Part shown: in pieces, positions 43,330 through 51,972 of the stretch | Layout: every line of letters starts with the position of its first letter | Numbering within the stretch: the first letter of the stretch is position 1 | Assembly (NCBI GenBank): GCA_015180985.1 | Contig: CP054185.1 | Coordinates: 2,789,225 to 2,853,224 of the forward strand | Direction: 5' to 3' | DNA: 64,000 bases | Source: Flammeovirgaceae bacterium | GTDB lineage: Bacteria > Bacteroidota > Bacteroidia > Cytophagales > Cyclobacteriaceae | The notes under the pieces: generated by a model | What the model saw: only the letters and a program-made list of their open reading frames with translations | Told to the model about the DNA's origin: nothing | Database searches by the model: none | Made by a program: the position numbers and the translations under genes

Positions 43330-43980
43330 ATGTTGGAGGATAATTACAAGCAACGGGGCCTGCGCAAAAAACTGGTTAAAATTCTTGAAAAAAAGGGTAT
43401 TTCCGACCCCCATGTACTCCAGGCCATTGGCAAAGTGCCCAGGCACGTATTTTTTGATAATGCCCTGCTGGAGCATGCTTATCAGGATAAGGCATTTCCG
43501 ATTGGCGAAGGGCAAACCATATCGCAGCCCTATACGGTAGCGTTTCAGACAGAGAAACTGGAAATCAAGCCGGGCGACAAGGTGCTGGAAATAGGTACAG
43601 GGTCGGGCTATCAGGCCTGCATCCTGCTTGAACTGGGTGCACAGGTTTATACCATCGAATACAACAAAAAGCTGTACGATAAAGCAAAATCATTTTTACC
43701 CCGCATCGGGTATAAACCCTGGTTCTATTTGGGTGATGGCTCAAAAGGTTTACCCGCGAAAGCACCTTTCGATAAAATTTTAGTAACGGCCGGTGCTCCG
43801 GTAGTACCCGAGGCGCTTATCAGCCAATTGGCAGATAATGGCGTGCTGGTTATTCCGGTTGGCAATCGCGAGAAACAACGTATGGTGCGAATACGGAAAA
43901 AGAATGGTCGGCTTACAAAAGAAGAGTTCGATTACTTTAGTTTTGTGCCGCTGCTTGGCGAAAAAGGCTGGACCAGGTAG
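43330..43980 (+). CDS. pcm: Protein-L-isoaspartate O-methyltransferase
   Basis: A 216-residue SAM-dependent repair enzyme that methylates isoaspartyl residues in damaged proteins. Motifs: AFPIGEGQTISQPYTVA (substrate loop), KVLEIGTGSGYQACILLELG (SAM motif I), VYTIEYNKKL, FDKILVTAGAPVVPEAL and a C-terminal FSFVPLLGEKGW. ATG at 43330 is chosen: a TTG at 43288 lies within a promoter-like AAACTTTG (43283-43290) and would be upstream of transcription. Next gene follows after 15 nt. Confidence 0.95.
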   Translation: MLEDNYKQRGLRKKLVKILEKKGISDPHVLQAIGKVPRHVFFDNALLEHAYQDKAFPIGEGQTISQPYTVAFQTEKLEIKPGDKVLEIGTGSGYQACILLELGAQVYTIEYNKKLYDKAKSFLPRIGYKPWFYLGDGSKGLPAKAPFDKILVTAGAPVVPEALISQLADNGVLVIPVGNREKQRMVRIRKKNGRLTKEEFDYFSFVPLLGEKGWTR

Positions 43981-43995
43981 TTAAATGAATCAATT

Positions 43996-44520
43996 ATGCC
44001 AAGAAAAAAGAAGCATCCGCGTGAATCATTTGTGAGTATGACCGAACTGGTTTTGCCCAACGACACCAACACGCTCAACAACCTGATGGGCGGAAGGCTG
44101 ATGCACTGGATGGACATTGTATCGGCCATTGCCGCCCAAAAGCATTCTAACCGCATTGTTGTTACTGCCTCTGTTGATAATATTTCGTTCAGGCATCCCA
44201 TTCTATTGGGTAATGTGGTTACGCTGAAAGCACGGGTAACCCGCTCGTTTAATTCATCAATGGAAGTGCGTATTGATGTGGAAGCCGAAGACATCCCTTC
44301 GGGAAAAAAAATTGAAAGCAACAGTGCTTACTTTACGTTCGTTGCTGTTGACCAGAGCGGAAGACCCATTGACGTGCCTGAAATTGAACCTGAAACTGAC
44401 GAAGAAAAAGAATATTACAATGGCGCACTTCGCAGAAGGCAGTTGCGCCTGATTCTGGCCGGCCGCATGAAACCGCAGGATGCTCACGAACTAAAATCTA
44501 TCTTTGACATAAAGCAATGA
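43996..44520 (+). CDS. Acyl-CoA thioesterase (hotdog fold)
   Basis: A 174-residue thioesterase of the YciA/BFIT group. The hotdog core is seen in VLPNDTNTLNNLMGGRLMHW (active-site Asp and the helix), MDIVSAIAAQKHSN, VTASVDNISFRHPILLGNVV and VEAEDIPSGKKIESN; the C-terminal tail (from about 130) is charged and may extend the fold. It hydrolyses acyl-CoA esters, with chain length not predictable. The last 4 nt overlap the next gene (ATGA, 44517-44520). Confidence 0.93.
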   Translation: MPRKKKHPRESFVSMTELVLPNDTNTLNNLMGGRLMHWMDIVSAIAAQKHSNRIVVTASVDNISFRHPILLGNVVTLKARVTRSFNSSMEVRIDVEAEDIPSGKKIESNSAYFTFVAVDQSGRPIDVPEIEPETDEEKEYYNGALRRRQLRLILAGRMKPQDAHELKSIFDIKQ

Positions 44521-44909
44521 ACGGTGTGCTTGACGTTGCCGCTGAAATCTATTCCGAAGATCTTTACTGCATCGCAAACCAAACGTTGGTTGTAATCCCT
44601 GAGAATTGGTCCAACATGGCAGTATCAGAAAAAGATCTGATAACAAGGTTTGTTGATGCACTTAAACAACACTTTTCAGTTACAAAAATCAATGTAGTTA
44701 CCGAATCAACTATTACGCTATCCGTAATGAATCAATACCAAACCAGCCTCATTATTAGTTTTGGAGTTCCCCTGCCGGAAATTAATGACCAATACTCACC
44801 CTTAAAGTATCAAAACACAGAGTTAATTCTGGCGGATAGACCAGCCGAAATGAACCAGGAACGGAAAGAAAAATTATGGGCCGCCCTTAAAAAACGATAT
44901 CCTCGCTGA
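44517..44909 (+). CDS. Small cytosolic protein, unknown
   Basis: A 130-residue protein overlapping the thioesterase gene by 4 nt. No signal peptide. It has two alpha/beta parts: EIYSEDLYCIANQTLVVIPENW, then an amphipathic helix (SEKDLITRFVDALKQHFSV), SLIISFGVPLPEINDQYSP and the end ERKEKLWAALKKRYP. The order (LY, beta strand, helix, ISFG, YxxxK-LILADRP, LWxALK) recalls the psi-like clamp-loader subunit seen in some Bacteroidota, but the resemblance is from memory and weak. I would call it conserved-hypothetical pending a structure search. Confidence 0.6.
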   Translation: MNGVLDVAAEIYSEDLYCIANQTLVVIPENWSNMAVSEKDLITRFVDALKQHFSVTKINVVTESTITLSVMNQYQTSLIISFGVPLPEINDQYSPLKYQNTELILADRPAEMNQERKEKLWAALKKRYPR

Positions 44910-44934
44910 CCATAGTTCTTGACCTGTTGGCCTT

Positions 44935-44965
44935 TTTGCCGAATAGGTCAGTTCTTCTATCTTTG
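44935..44965 (+). promoter_or_regulatory. Promoter of the pyrophosphatase gene
   Basis: TTTG (44935-44938) and TATCTTTG (44958-44965) with a 19-nt spacer fit the Bacteroidota consensus exactly. About 80 nt of untranslated leader precede the ATG at 45051. Confidence 0.65.
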
Positions 44966-45050
44966 CGCAGTTTTTTTAAGGGGTCTCGGCTTAACGTATA
45001 ATTACCCGATTGACCTTGAAACTCTTAATCAATAACCTGTAAACGTTACA

Positions 45051-47351
45051 ATGGAAAACCTACATTACTACTTGCCGGCATTCGGAGTGCTGGGGATTAT
45101 TTTTGTTTTATGGAAAAGCGCCTGGGTTAATAAGCAGGATGCCGGCTCAGATAAAATGAAAAAGATTGCCGGCCACATAGCCGAAGGCGCCATGGCTTTT
45201 CTGAAAGCTGAATACAAAATCTTAGCAGTGTTTGTTGTTTGCGTAGCTATTCTGCTCGGGGTAACGGCCAATACCGAATCCTCCTCCCCCCTGGTAGCTG
45301 TTTCATTTGTACTTGGAGCCTTCTGCTCCGCACTTGCCGGTTTTATCGGTATGCGGGTAGCAACAAAAGCCAATGTTCGTACCACCCATGCGGCCCGCAC
45401 CAGCTTGGGCCGTGCGCTGGAAGTTGCCTTTGCCGGAGGTTCAGTGATGGGTATGGGGGTTGTAGGACTTGGCGTACTGGGGCTAAGCACGCTATTTATC
45501 ATCTACTCCAATATTTTCGGTATTGATTCACAAGCCAATCTTACACAGGTTATTACCATCATTACTGGTTTTTCATTTGGCGCTTCTTCTATCGCATTAT
45601 TTGCCCGTGTTGGCGGAGGTATCTACACCAAAGCGGCCGATGTTGGTGCTGACCTTGTAGGCAAAGTTGAAGCCGGTATCCCTGAAGACCACCCGCTTAA
45701 TCCGGCTACCATTGCCGATAACGTGGGCGATAACGTGGGTGATGTAGCCGGCATGGGAGCCGATTTGTTTGAATCGTATGTAGGCTCCATTGTGGGTACG
45801 ATGGTACTGGGTGCCGCTTTTATGGTACCTGGATTTGTCGATAACTTCAATGGCTTGTCTGCCGTGCTATTACCTCTTGTACTGGCCGGTGTTGGTATTG
45901 TTATGTCCTTTATCGGAACATTTTTCGTTCGCGTTAAAGAAGGGGGCGATCCGCAAAAAGCCCTGAACATGGGCGAGTTTGTTTCATCAGGTATTATGAT
46001 TGCCGCCTCTTACTTTATTATTACAAGCATGCTGCCGGCCCAGTGGAGCTTTACGGACCCGCTGTATACCGATGGAGAAGGAAATGCTGTAGTAAGGACG
46101 ATGACCGCCTTGGGTGTATTCTGGGCAACAGTCATCGGGTTAATTGCCGGCTTACTTGTTGGACTTATTACCGAATATTACACCGGTATGGGTAAAAAGC
46201 CCGTACTCTCCATTGTTCGGCAGTCGTCAACCGGGGCTGCTACAAATATTATAGCCGGCCTGGGCGTTGGTATGATGTCCACCGCATTACCCATAATCAT
46301 TATTGCATTATCCATTATTGGTGCATTTTACTTTGGCGGCTTGTACGGCATTGCGATTGCCGCTGTGGGCATGCTTTCTAACCTGGGTATTCAACTGGCC
46401 GTTGATGCCTATGGTCCCATTTCGGATAATGCCGGTGGTATTGCCGAAATGTCGGAATTACCCAAAGAAGTTCGCTCCCGCACCGACAAACTGGATGCCG
46501 TTGGTAATACTACAGCCGCAATTGGAAAAGGTTTTGCTATTGCTTCGGCCGCACTAACTGCACTAGCGTTGTTTGGCGCTTTTATGACTACGGCAAAACT
46601 CGGATCGATTGACGTTTCAAAAGCCAATGTAATGGCCGGCTTATTTATCGGTGGTATGCTCCCATTTGTATTCTCCGCACTTGCTATGGGCGCAGTAGGC
46701 CGGGCAGCCATGTCCATGATTGAAGAGGTAAGGAGGCAGTTCACATCCATACCCGCTTTAAAAGCCGCGTTGGACGTAATGAAGCGCAACGGTGATAAAA
46801 GCAAAGAAGAATGGTCGGCTGAAGACCAGAAAATTTTTAATGATGCCGATGGCAAGGCCGAGTACGGAAAGTGTGTTGAAATCTCCACGCAGGCAGCAAT
46901 CCGCCAGATGGTCGTTCCCGGGCTGATGGCAGTTATTGCTCCGGTTTTAATTGCCTTTTTGCCTGGCTTTGGCGTTGAAGCCTTGGGGGGTATGTTGGCC
47001 GGAGTAACTGTGTCCGGTGTACTGATGGCCATTTTCCAGTCTAATGCCGGTGGTGCCTGGGATAACGCCAAGAAAAGTTTTGAAGAGGGAGTTGAAATAA
47101 ACGGCCAGAAGTATTACAAAAAATCCGACCCCCACAAAGCAGCCGTGGTTGGCGATACCGTAGGCGATCCGTTTAAGGACACTTCTGGGCCTTCACTGAA
47201 TATTCTTTTAAAACTTATGTCGGTAGTAGCCCTGGTTATTGCCCCGTTGCTCGCACAGGATACTAACACCAGTCAGTCGCAGGTTGAAGAAAATAAGCTC
47301 AAAATGGAAGTCATAAGCGTTACTCCATTAGATAACGCCCAGGCAAAGTAG
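45051..47351 (+). CDS. hppA: Membrane-bound ion-pumping pyrophosphatase, K+-dependent type
   Basis: A 766-residue integral membrane enzyme with about 16 helices that couples PPi hydrolysis to Na+ or H+ export. The substrate motifs are complete: [39 protein letters not shown] (DNVGDNVGD), [19 protein letters not shown] and [15 protein letters not shown]. The segment [10 protein letters not shown] has Ala and Gly at the positions that distinguish K+-dependent from K+-independent (Lys/Thr) pumps, so K+ dependence is inferred; ion choice is not clear. A leader with an exact promoter (44935-44965) precedes it and a terminator follows (47371-47395). Confidence 0.96.
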   Translation: MENLHYYLPAFGVLGIIFVLWKSAWVNKQDAGSDKMKKIAGHIAEGAMAFLKAEYKILAVFVVCVAILLGVTANTESSSPLVAVSFVLGAFCSALAGFIGMRVATKANVRTTHAARTSLGRALEVAFAGGSVMGMGVVGLGVLGLSTLFIIYSNIFGIDSQANLTQVITIITGFSFGASSIALFARVGGGIYTKAADVGADLVGKVEAGIPEDHPLNPATIADNVGDNVGDVAGMGADLFESYVGSIVGTMVLGAAFMVPGFVDNFNGLSAVLLPLVLAGVGIVMSFIGTFFVRVKEGGDPQKALNMGEFVSSGIMIAASYFIITSMLPAQWSFTDPLYTDGEGNAVVRTMTALGVFWATVIGLIAGLLVGLITEYYTGMGKKPVLSIVRQSSTGAATNIIAGLGVGMMSTALPIIIIALSIIGAFYFGGLYGIAIAAVGMLSNLGIQLAVDAYGPISDNAGGIAEMSELPKEVRSRTDKLDAVGNTTAAIGKGFAIASAALTALALFGAFMTTAKLGSIDVSKANVMAGLFIGGMLPFVFSALAMGAVGRAAMSMIEEVRRQFTSIPALKAALDVMKRNGDKSKEEWSAEDQKIFNDADGKAEYGKCVEISTQAAIRQMVVPGLMAVIAPVLIAFLPGFGVEALGGMLAGVTVSGVLMAIFQSNAGGAWDNAKKSFEEGVEINGQKYYKKSDPHKAAVVGDTVGDPFKDTSGPSLNILLKLMSVVALVIAPLLAQDTNTSQSQVEENKLKMEVISVTPLDNAQAK

Positions 47352-47370
47352 CCTCTGTTTATTATAAAAG

Positions 47371-47399
47371 AACCCTGGCCGTGCCGGTCAGGGTTTTTT
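47371..47399 (+). terminator. Intrinsic terminator after the pyrophosphatase gene
   Basis: AACCCTGGCC (47371-47380), loop GTGCC, GGTCAGGGTT (47386-47395) and a T-run to 47399. The 10-bp stem has one G-T pair. It ends 15 nt before the next start codon (47414). Confidence 0.88.
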
Positions 47400-47413
47400 G
47401 TTTATTTTACACC

Positions 47414-47833
47414 ATGCTTAAACTCGTTGTTTTTGCTCTACTTTCGCTAAGCGCCTCGGGCCAAACAGTCTTTGGAAAATGGAAGACCATTGACGACACC
47501 TCCGGAGAGCTTAAATCGGTTGTTGAGATTTATGAACGAAACGGTAAGGTGTTCGGAAGGGTCATTCAAACGTTTCCGAAACCCGGGCAAAACCCCGACC
47601 CCGTATGTTCCAAATGCGATTCGGAGGATGAGCGGTACAATAAAAAGATTATTGGTATGGAGATTATGAAAGACCTGATAAAATCTGGCAACGAGTACAC
47701 AAACGGAAATATTCTTGACCCGGAAAATGGTAAAGTTTACCGGTGCAAAGTATGGCTGGAAGGTGTAAATCTTAAACTCAGGGGTTATTGGGGACCATTT
47801 TGGCGAACCCAAACCTGGCTTAAAGCCGATTAA
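47414..47833 (+). CDS. Secreted DUF2147 protein
   Basis: A 139-residue protein with a signal peptide (LKLVVFALLSLSASGQ). The DUF2147 pattern is clear: GKWKTIDDTSGELKSVVEIY, GKVFGRVIQTF, CSKCDSEDERYNKKIIGMEI and a C-terminal LRGYWGPFWRTQTW. The CSKC pair is common in the family. Start at 47414 is used because the GTG at 47381 sits inside the terminator hairpin. Function is not known; the family is periplasmic. Confidence 0.9.
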   Translation: MLKLVVFALLSLSASGQTVFGKWKTIDDTSGELKSVVEIYERNGKVFGRVIQTFPKPGQNPDPVCSKCDSEDERYNKKIIGMEIMKDLIKSGNEYTNGNILDPENGKVYRCKVWLEGVNLKLRGYWGPFWRTQTWLKAD

Positions 47834-47904
47834 TCTGCCTATGCAACATTTTAACGATAATATAGTACATTAAACCACGTTTACGGTTACCAAATTGACA
47901 CAGG

Positions 47905-48468
47905 ATGGTATTCAAGTCGAGCTCTGCAATGGACGAAAAGGAAATTTTCGAGCGCATCTGTAAAGGTGATGAACGAGCTCTGGAGTTCTTATACAAAAAA
48001 TACTACCGGATGATGACCAAGTTGGTCATTACCAACAGCGGAACCGAGGAAGAAGCCCGCGATATCTACCAGGAAGCCCTGGTAGTATTCTGGCAAAAGG
48101 CCGTTTCGGGTAAGTTGGTGCTCACCTCAAAAATGAGTACGTTTATCTACAGCATTTGCCAGAATTTATGGCGAAAAGAGCTGGACCGGAAAAAACGGCT
48201 GAGCAGCGAAGAGAAAGACCTGCCGGTTACCCTTGATACAGAAACCGAAGAAAGGAATAAAATCATCGCCCGGTGTATTGATCAGTTAGGCGATACCTGC
48301 AAAAAAGTGCTGATGTACTACTATTTCGATGAGATGTCAATGCAGGAAATTGCTGACAAGTTGGGGTTTGCCAATACCGATACCGCAAAAACCAAAAAGT
48401 ATAAGTGCAAACAAAAACTGGATGAATTAATTAAAGCTCAGTATTCTGAGATGGATTTTTTAGATTAG
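47905..48468 (+). CDS. ECF-type RNA polymerase sigma factor
   Basis: A 187-residue sigma-70 family factor. Region 2 is EEEARDIYQEALVVFWQKA with the -10 recognition helix STFIYSICQNLWRKELDRKK; region 4 is YYYFDEMSMQEIADKLGFA plus TAKTKKYKCKQKL. An internal ATG at 47929 (MDEKEIFERICKGDE) is also a possible start. The gene after it (48472, 3 nt away) has an N-terminal helix and a TM helix as in anti-sigma factors, so the two are a likely regulated pair. The stimulus is unknown. Confidence 0.92.
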   Translation: MVFKSSSAMDEKEIFERICKGDERALEFLYKKYYRMMTKLVITNSGTEEEARDIYQEALVVFWQKAVSGKLVLTSKMSTFIYSICQNLWRKELDRKKRLSSEEKDLPVTLDTETEERNKIIARCIDQLGDTCKKVLMYYYFDEMSMQEIADKLGFANTDTAKTKKYKCKQKLDELIKAQYSEMDFLD

Positions 48469-48471
48469 AAC

Positions 48472-49317
48472 ATGGCCTCCGAAAACGAATTACGCTTACT
48501 GGATGATTACCTGGCCAACCGGCTCACCGGACAGGACAAAACCGCCTTTGAACAGCAATTACAGGGTAGTCCTGAGTTGCAGCAAGAGTTAAGATTCCAG
48601 CAGGAGCTTATACAAGGCATCCGCCAGGCGCGTGTGACTGAGTTAAAAGCCATGCTTAACAATGTTCCGGTACCTCCGGCACATGTTGGTACAGCCTCCG
48701 TTGCTAAAATTATTTCAGCTATTGCCGTTGTGGGTGTAGTGTCAACTGCCCTGTATTATTACTTTGTTAATAAAGACAACGAGCAGCCACAGGTTAATAA
48801 AAAAGAAGCAACTAATGTTGGCCCTGTAACCCCGGCTGGCACTGAATCAATATCGCAGGACCCGGCAGCAGGTAATACTGACGAAGGCGCAGTGAATACC
48901 AAACCCGCAGAAAAGCCGGTTGTTTCCGAGTCAACTGCACCGGCTGTACAACCTAAACTCGAGGTTTATTCACCCGAGGATGAAGCAGACCAATTGCAGC
49001 TGCAAAAAGAACAAGCTCAACTGGAAATAATCTCAAAAGCGTTTGTAACTTCTTCCATTGAAGTTGCAACCGAAGAAGGTACCCGCAAGCACGGTTTCCA
49101 CTATATGTTTAAAGACAACAAACTGGTGTTGTTCGGATCATTCGATGACAACCTGTATGAAATTCTTGAATTCATAGCAGGCGATCAGCGCACCGTGGTG
49201 CTCTACTACAATAGTGCATACTACCTGCTTGACCTTGATAAGTCAGTGCCAACTCCGCTGGTGCCCATCAAAGACAAAGCACTCCTCAACAAGTTAAAAC
49301 AATACCGAGGCAATTAA
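48472..49317 (+). CDS. Membrane protein, probable anti-sigma factor
   Basis: A 281-residue protein encoded 3 nt after the sigma factor gene. Residues 1-60 are helical (LRLLDDYLANRLTGQDKTAF, QELRFQQELIQGIRQAR) and resemble the cytosolic anti-sigma part, but without a zinc motif. A TM helix is at about 78-98 (IISAIAVVGVVSTALYYYF). After it comes an Ala/Glu/Pro-rich linker and a C-terminal periplasmic domain (EVYSPEDEADQLQLQKEQ onward) of unknown fold that could sense a signal. A terminator follows at 49325-49347. The anti-sigma role is an inference from position. Confidence 0.72.
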   Translation: MASENELRLLDDYLANRLTGQDKTAFEQQLQGSPELQQELRFQQELIQGIRQARVTELKAMLNNVPVPPAHVGTASVAKIISAIAVVGVVSTALYYYFVNKDNEQPQVNKKEATNVGPVTPAGTESISQDPAAGNTDEGAVNTKPAEKPVVSESTAPAVQPKLEVYSPEDEADQLQLQKEQAQLEIISKAFVTSSIEVATEEGTRKHGFHYMFKDNKLVLFGSFDDNLYEILEFIAGDQRTVVLYYNSAYYLLDLDKSVPTPLVPIKDKALLNKLKQYRGN

Positions 49318-49324
49318 CAGGAGG

Positions 49325-49347
49325 CCCCGCTTATGGCGGGGTTTTTT
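49325..49347 (+). terminator. Intrinsic terminator after the sigma/anti-sigma pair
   Basis: CCCCGC (49325-49330), loop TTATG, GCGGGG (49336-49341) and a T-run of six. Stem of 6 GC-rich base pairs. Confidence 0.85.
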
Positions 49348-49390
49348 GTTGGTATGTTTATTTGCTACCGGCTTTACAGAATTAAATAGT

Positions 49391-49398
49391 TACCTTTG
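49391..49398 (+). promoter_or_regulatory. Candidate -7 box just before ftsX
   Basis: TACCTTTG fits TAnnTTTG exactly and ends 5 nt before the ftsX ATG (49404). TTTG at 49361-49364 is 26 nt upstream, longer than usual. If used, the mRNA would be leaderless or nearly so. Confidence 0.45.
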
Positions 49399-49403
49399 CC
49401 CCG

Positions 49404-50294
49404 ATGCAGAGGGGCTACGTAACCAAAAAACTTGGCAGCTATCCGTTAATTGGGGTAATCCTAAGCATTACGCTTGCCCTCTTTGTAACGGGTCTTTTTG
49501 GACTGCTCATTATCTACTCCAGCCAACTTGAAAAACTGGTGCGCGAAAATGTACGCATACAGGTTTATTTAAAGAACGGCTTAACCGAAAGTCAGCGTAC
49601 GCAAATCCAAAGAAAACTAGAAGCACTCCCTTACCTTACCAAAAATGCAACTAATACTCAGCCGGTAACGTTCATGTCGAAAGACGAAGCAGCCAGGAAA
49701 TTTATTGCCGAAACGGGTGAAGACTTTACCAAATTTCTTGGTGAAAATCCGCTGCATGATGCCTACCTGATTACTATTGACCCGGCTTATCACAGCCCCG
49801 AAGACCTGAATAAAATAAAGAAGGAGATCGAAGGCATGAATGGCATCTTTCAGGTTTACTACGTTGAAGAACTGATAACCGCCATTAATAACAATGTAGC
49901 CCGTATTAGCCTGATTCTGCTGGGTCTTATCCTTATCTTTTTACTGGTAGTTATTCTACTTATCAATAATACCATACGGCTGGCCTTATTTTCTCAGCGC
50001 TTCCTTATCCGCAGCATGCAACTGGTTGGAGCAAAGAATTGGTTTATTCAAAAACCCTTCTTACTTCGGGCAATGATTTATGGTTCGGTTGGCGGATTAT
50101 TGGCATCCGTTGCGCTTGCCGGTGTTATTGAAACCGCTAACCGTAAAATTGAAGATCTTAAAGTACTTCAGAGTTTACCTCATTTCGCAATGCTGATGGG
50201 TGGCCTGCTTTTGCTTGGAATAATTATTTCTGTGGTCAGCACCCAGGCGTCCATTCGCAGGTATCTCCGCATGTCGTTAGATGAACTATATTGA
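49404..50294 (+). CDS. ftsX: Cell-division permease FtsX
   Basis: A 296-residue FtsX with an N-terminal TM helix (GVILSITLALFVTGLFGLLIIY), a periplasmic ectodomain (residues 50-165; VRIQVYLKNGLTES, KFLGENPLHDAYLITIDPAY) and three C-terminal TM helices (LILLGLILIFLLVVILLINN, YGSVGGLLASVALAGVIE, MLMGGLLLLGIIISVVS). With FtsE it activates peptidoglycan hydrolases at the septum. FtsE is not adjacent, as is common in this phylum. First gene of the conserved block ftsX-DUF3098-uppP-truB-ribF. Confidence 0.93.
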   Translation: MQRGYVTKKLGSYPLIGVILSITLALFVTGLFGLLIIYSSQLEKLVRENVRIQVYLKNGLTESQRTQIQRKLEALPYLTKNATNTQPVTFMSKDEAARKFIAETGEDFTKFLGENPLHDAYLITIDPAYHSPEDLNKIKKEIEGMNGIFQVYYVEELITAINNNVARISLILLGLILIFLLVVILLINNTIRLALFSQRFLIRSMQLVGAKNWFIQKPFLLRAMIYGSVGGLLASVALAGVIETANRKIEDLKVLQSLPHFAMLMGGLLLLGIIISVVSTQASIRRYLRMSLDELY

Positions 50295-50300
50295 TAAGTT

Positions 50301-50510
50301 ATGGAGCACAAATTACCCTTTAGCCGAAAAAACTACATCCTGATGATTGCCGGTCTGATAACGCTGATCGTTGGTTTTATTGTTATGTCGCTGGATAAAG
50401 AACCACATGGCTTCGGATTTCTCGGCCTGACGCTGGGGCCAATTATAGTTGTAGCCGGGTTTATCATCCAACTCGTTGCTATTCTGTACCGGGCCGAAGA
50501 GAAAAAGTAA
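50301..50510 (+). CDS. DUF3098 small membrane protein
   Basis: A 69-residue protein with two TM helices ([20 protein letters not shown] and [20 protein letters not shown]) and the family opening [26 protein letters not shown]. It is always, in my recollection, found between ftsX and uppP in Bacteroidota. Function unknown; it starts 6 nt after ftsX, 11 nt before uppP. Confidence 0.9.
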   Translation: MEHKLPFSRKNYILMIAGLITLIVGFIVMSLDKEPHGFGFLGLTLGPIIVVAGFIIQLVAILYRAEEKK

Positions 50511-50521
50511 CCGCAGTTTCC

Positions 50522-51313
50522 ATGACGGTTATCCAGGCTATTCTGCTGGCCATCATAGAAGGCCTTACCGAATTTCTTCCTGTATCATCAACAGGGCATA
50601 TTATAATTGGCTCCTCGCTGATGGGTATTGCTACCCAACCTTTCACAAAATTGTTTACCGTGGCCGTTCAGTTTGGGGCTATTCTTTCGGTGGTTGTGCT
50701 TTATTGGAAGAAATTCATTCAATCGGTCGATTTCTATTTCAACTTATTTATTGCCTTTATACCTGCTGCACTCATCGGCCTTTTGTTGGATAACTTTATC
50801 GATGCCTGGCTTGAACGGGTTGATGTGGTGGGTTATGCCCTGGTGGCCGGAGGATTCTTTTTCTTGTTTGTCGACAACCTGTTTGTAATGAACGAAAAGA
50901 ATATTGAGCAGCGAATAACAAACCCGGTTGCCCTGCGCATCGGACTGTTCCAATGCCTGGCGCTTATTCCCGGGGTTTCGCGTTCAGCAGCCACCATCAT
51001 TGGTGGACTTACTCAAAAATTGAATAAAAAGAACGCAGCAGAATTTTCTTTCTTTCTGGCCGTTCCTACCTTATTTGCAGCAGCAGCCTACAAGCTTTAT
51101 TCATTCGCAAAATCCGGAACAACCATTTCATCGGATGATGTTCTCCTGCTGGTAGTCGGTAACCTGGTGGCGTTTGTGGTTGCCATGCTGGCAATGAAGT
51201 CGTTCATTGGCTTTTTGACACGACACGGCTTTAAGGCATTTGGCTACTATCGCATTGTGGTTGGCCTCACTATTTTGCTGCTTTACCACCTTGGTTTCGA
51301 CCTCGTTATCTGA
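50522..51313 (+). CDS. uppP: Undecaprenyl-diphosphatase
   Basis: A 263-residue BacA-type membrane phosphatase that recycles undecaprenyl pyrophosphate for peptidoglycan synthesis. Motifs [16 protein letters not shown] (Glu-rich catalytic part) and [14 protein letters not shown] (the Ser/Arg pair) are intact, with about eight hydrophobic segments. It shares one base with the truB start (51313). A PAP2 phosphatase at 15830 may provide a second activity. Confidence 0.96.
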   Translation: MTVIQAILLAIIEGLTEFLPVSSTGHIIIGSSLMGIATQPFTKLFTVAVQFGAILSVVVLYWKKFIQSVDFYFNLFIAFIPAALIGLLLDNFIDAWLERVDVVGYALVAGGFFFLFVDNLFVMNEKNIEQRITNPVALRIGLFQCLALIPGVSRSAATIIGGLTQKLNKKNAAEFSFFLAVPTLFAAAAYKLYSFAKSGTTISSDDVLLLVVGNLVAFVVAMLAMKSFIGFLTRHGFKAFGYYRIVVGLTILLLYHLGFDLVI

Positions 51314-51972
51314 TGGTGAATCAGGAATTATCCGATACCGACCGCCTGCTGCTTGTTAACAAGCCACTGGGGTGGACCTCCTTTGATGTAGTTAACAAGC
51401 TGCGTTATAAACTGAAAATAAAAAAAATTGGCCATGCCGGCACACTTGACCCGCTGGCAACAGGTCTGCTAATTATCTGCACCGGCAAAATGACCAAACG
51501 AATTGAAGAGTTTATGGGGTTAGAAAAAGAATATACAGGTACACTTATTCTGGGGCAAACAACGCCCTCGCACGACCTGGAAACACCGGTATCAGAAAAA
51601 AGGGAACTAAGTCACCTTACCGAAAGGGTTATCCGTGAAACTGCTAAAAAATTTACCGGCACAATCCTTCAAACGCCCCCTGCACACTCGGCCATCCGTA
51701 TTGGCGGTAAACGCGCGTATGTCCTGGCCCGGAAAGGAAAGGATCCGGCTTTACAACCGCGCGAAGTTTTAATAAAAGACTTCACCATCACAACCATCAA
51801 TCTGCCTGCTGTACAATTTAAGGTAGTGTGCTCAAAAGGCACTTACATCCGCAGCCTGGTACGCGACTTCGGTGACACTCTTGGTGTTGGCGCCCATCTT
51901 TCGCAACTTTGCCGAACACGTATCGGTACGTATCAACTGGCCGATGCGCTAAGCCCCGAACAAGTTCAATGA
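51313..51972 (+). CDS. truB: tRNA pseudouridine-55 synthase
   Basis: A 219-residue TruB that makes pseudouridine 55 in the T-loop of tRNA. Evidence: LLVNKPLGWTSFDVVNKL, HAGTLDPLATGLLIICTG with the catalytic Asp, EKEYTGTLILGQTTPSHD, QTPPAHSAIRIGGKRAYVLAR and GTYIRSLVRDFGDTLG. It is a short variant without the C-terminal PUA domain, usual in Bacteroidota. It overlaps ribF by 4 nt (51969-51972). Confidence 0.96.
   Translation: MVNQELSDTDRLLLVNKPLGWTSFDVVNKLRYKLKIKKIGHAGTLDPLATGLLIICTGKMTKRIEEFMGLEKEYTGTLILGQTTPSHDLETPVSEKRELSHLTERVIRETAKKFTGTILQTPPAHSAIRIGGKRAYVLARKGKDPALQPREVLIKDFTITTINLPAVQFKVVCSKGTYIRSLVRDFGDTLGVGAHLSQLCRTRIGTYQLADALSPEQVQ

Noticed and set aside
46409-47071. A 220-codon minus-strand frame through hppA (and another at 45068-45502)
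   Set aside because: Composition is a Ser/Thr/Pro/Ala-rich shadow of the pyrophosphatase coding strand, with no start signal or motif.
51909-51968. Extended N-terminus for ribF
   Set aside because: It lies inside truB, and the ATGA overlap at 51969 is the natural coupled start.
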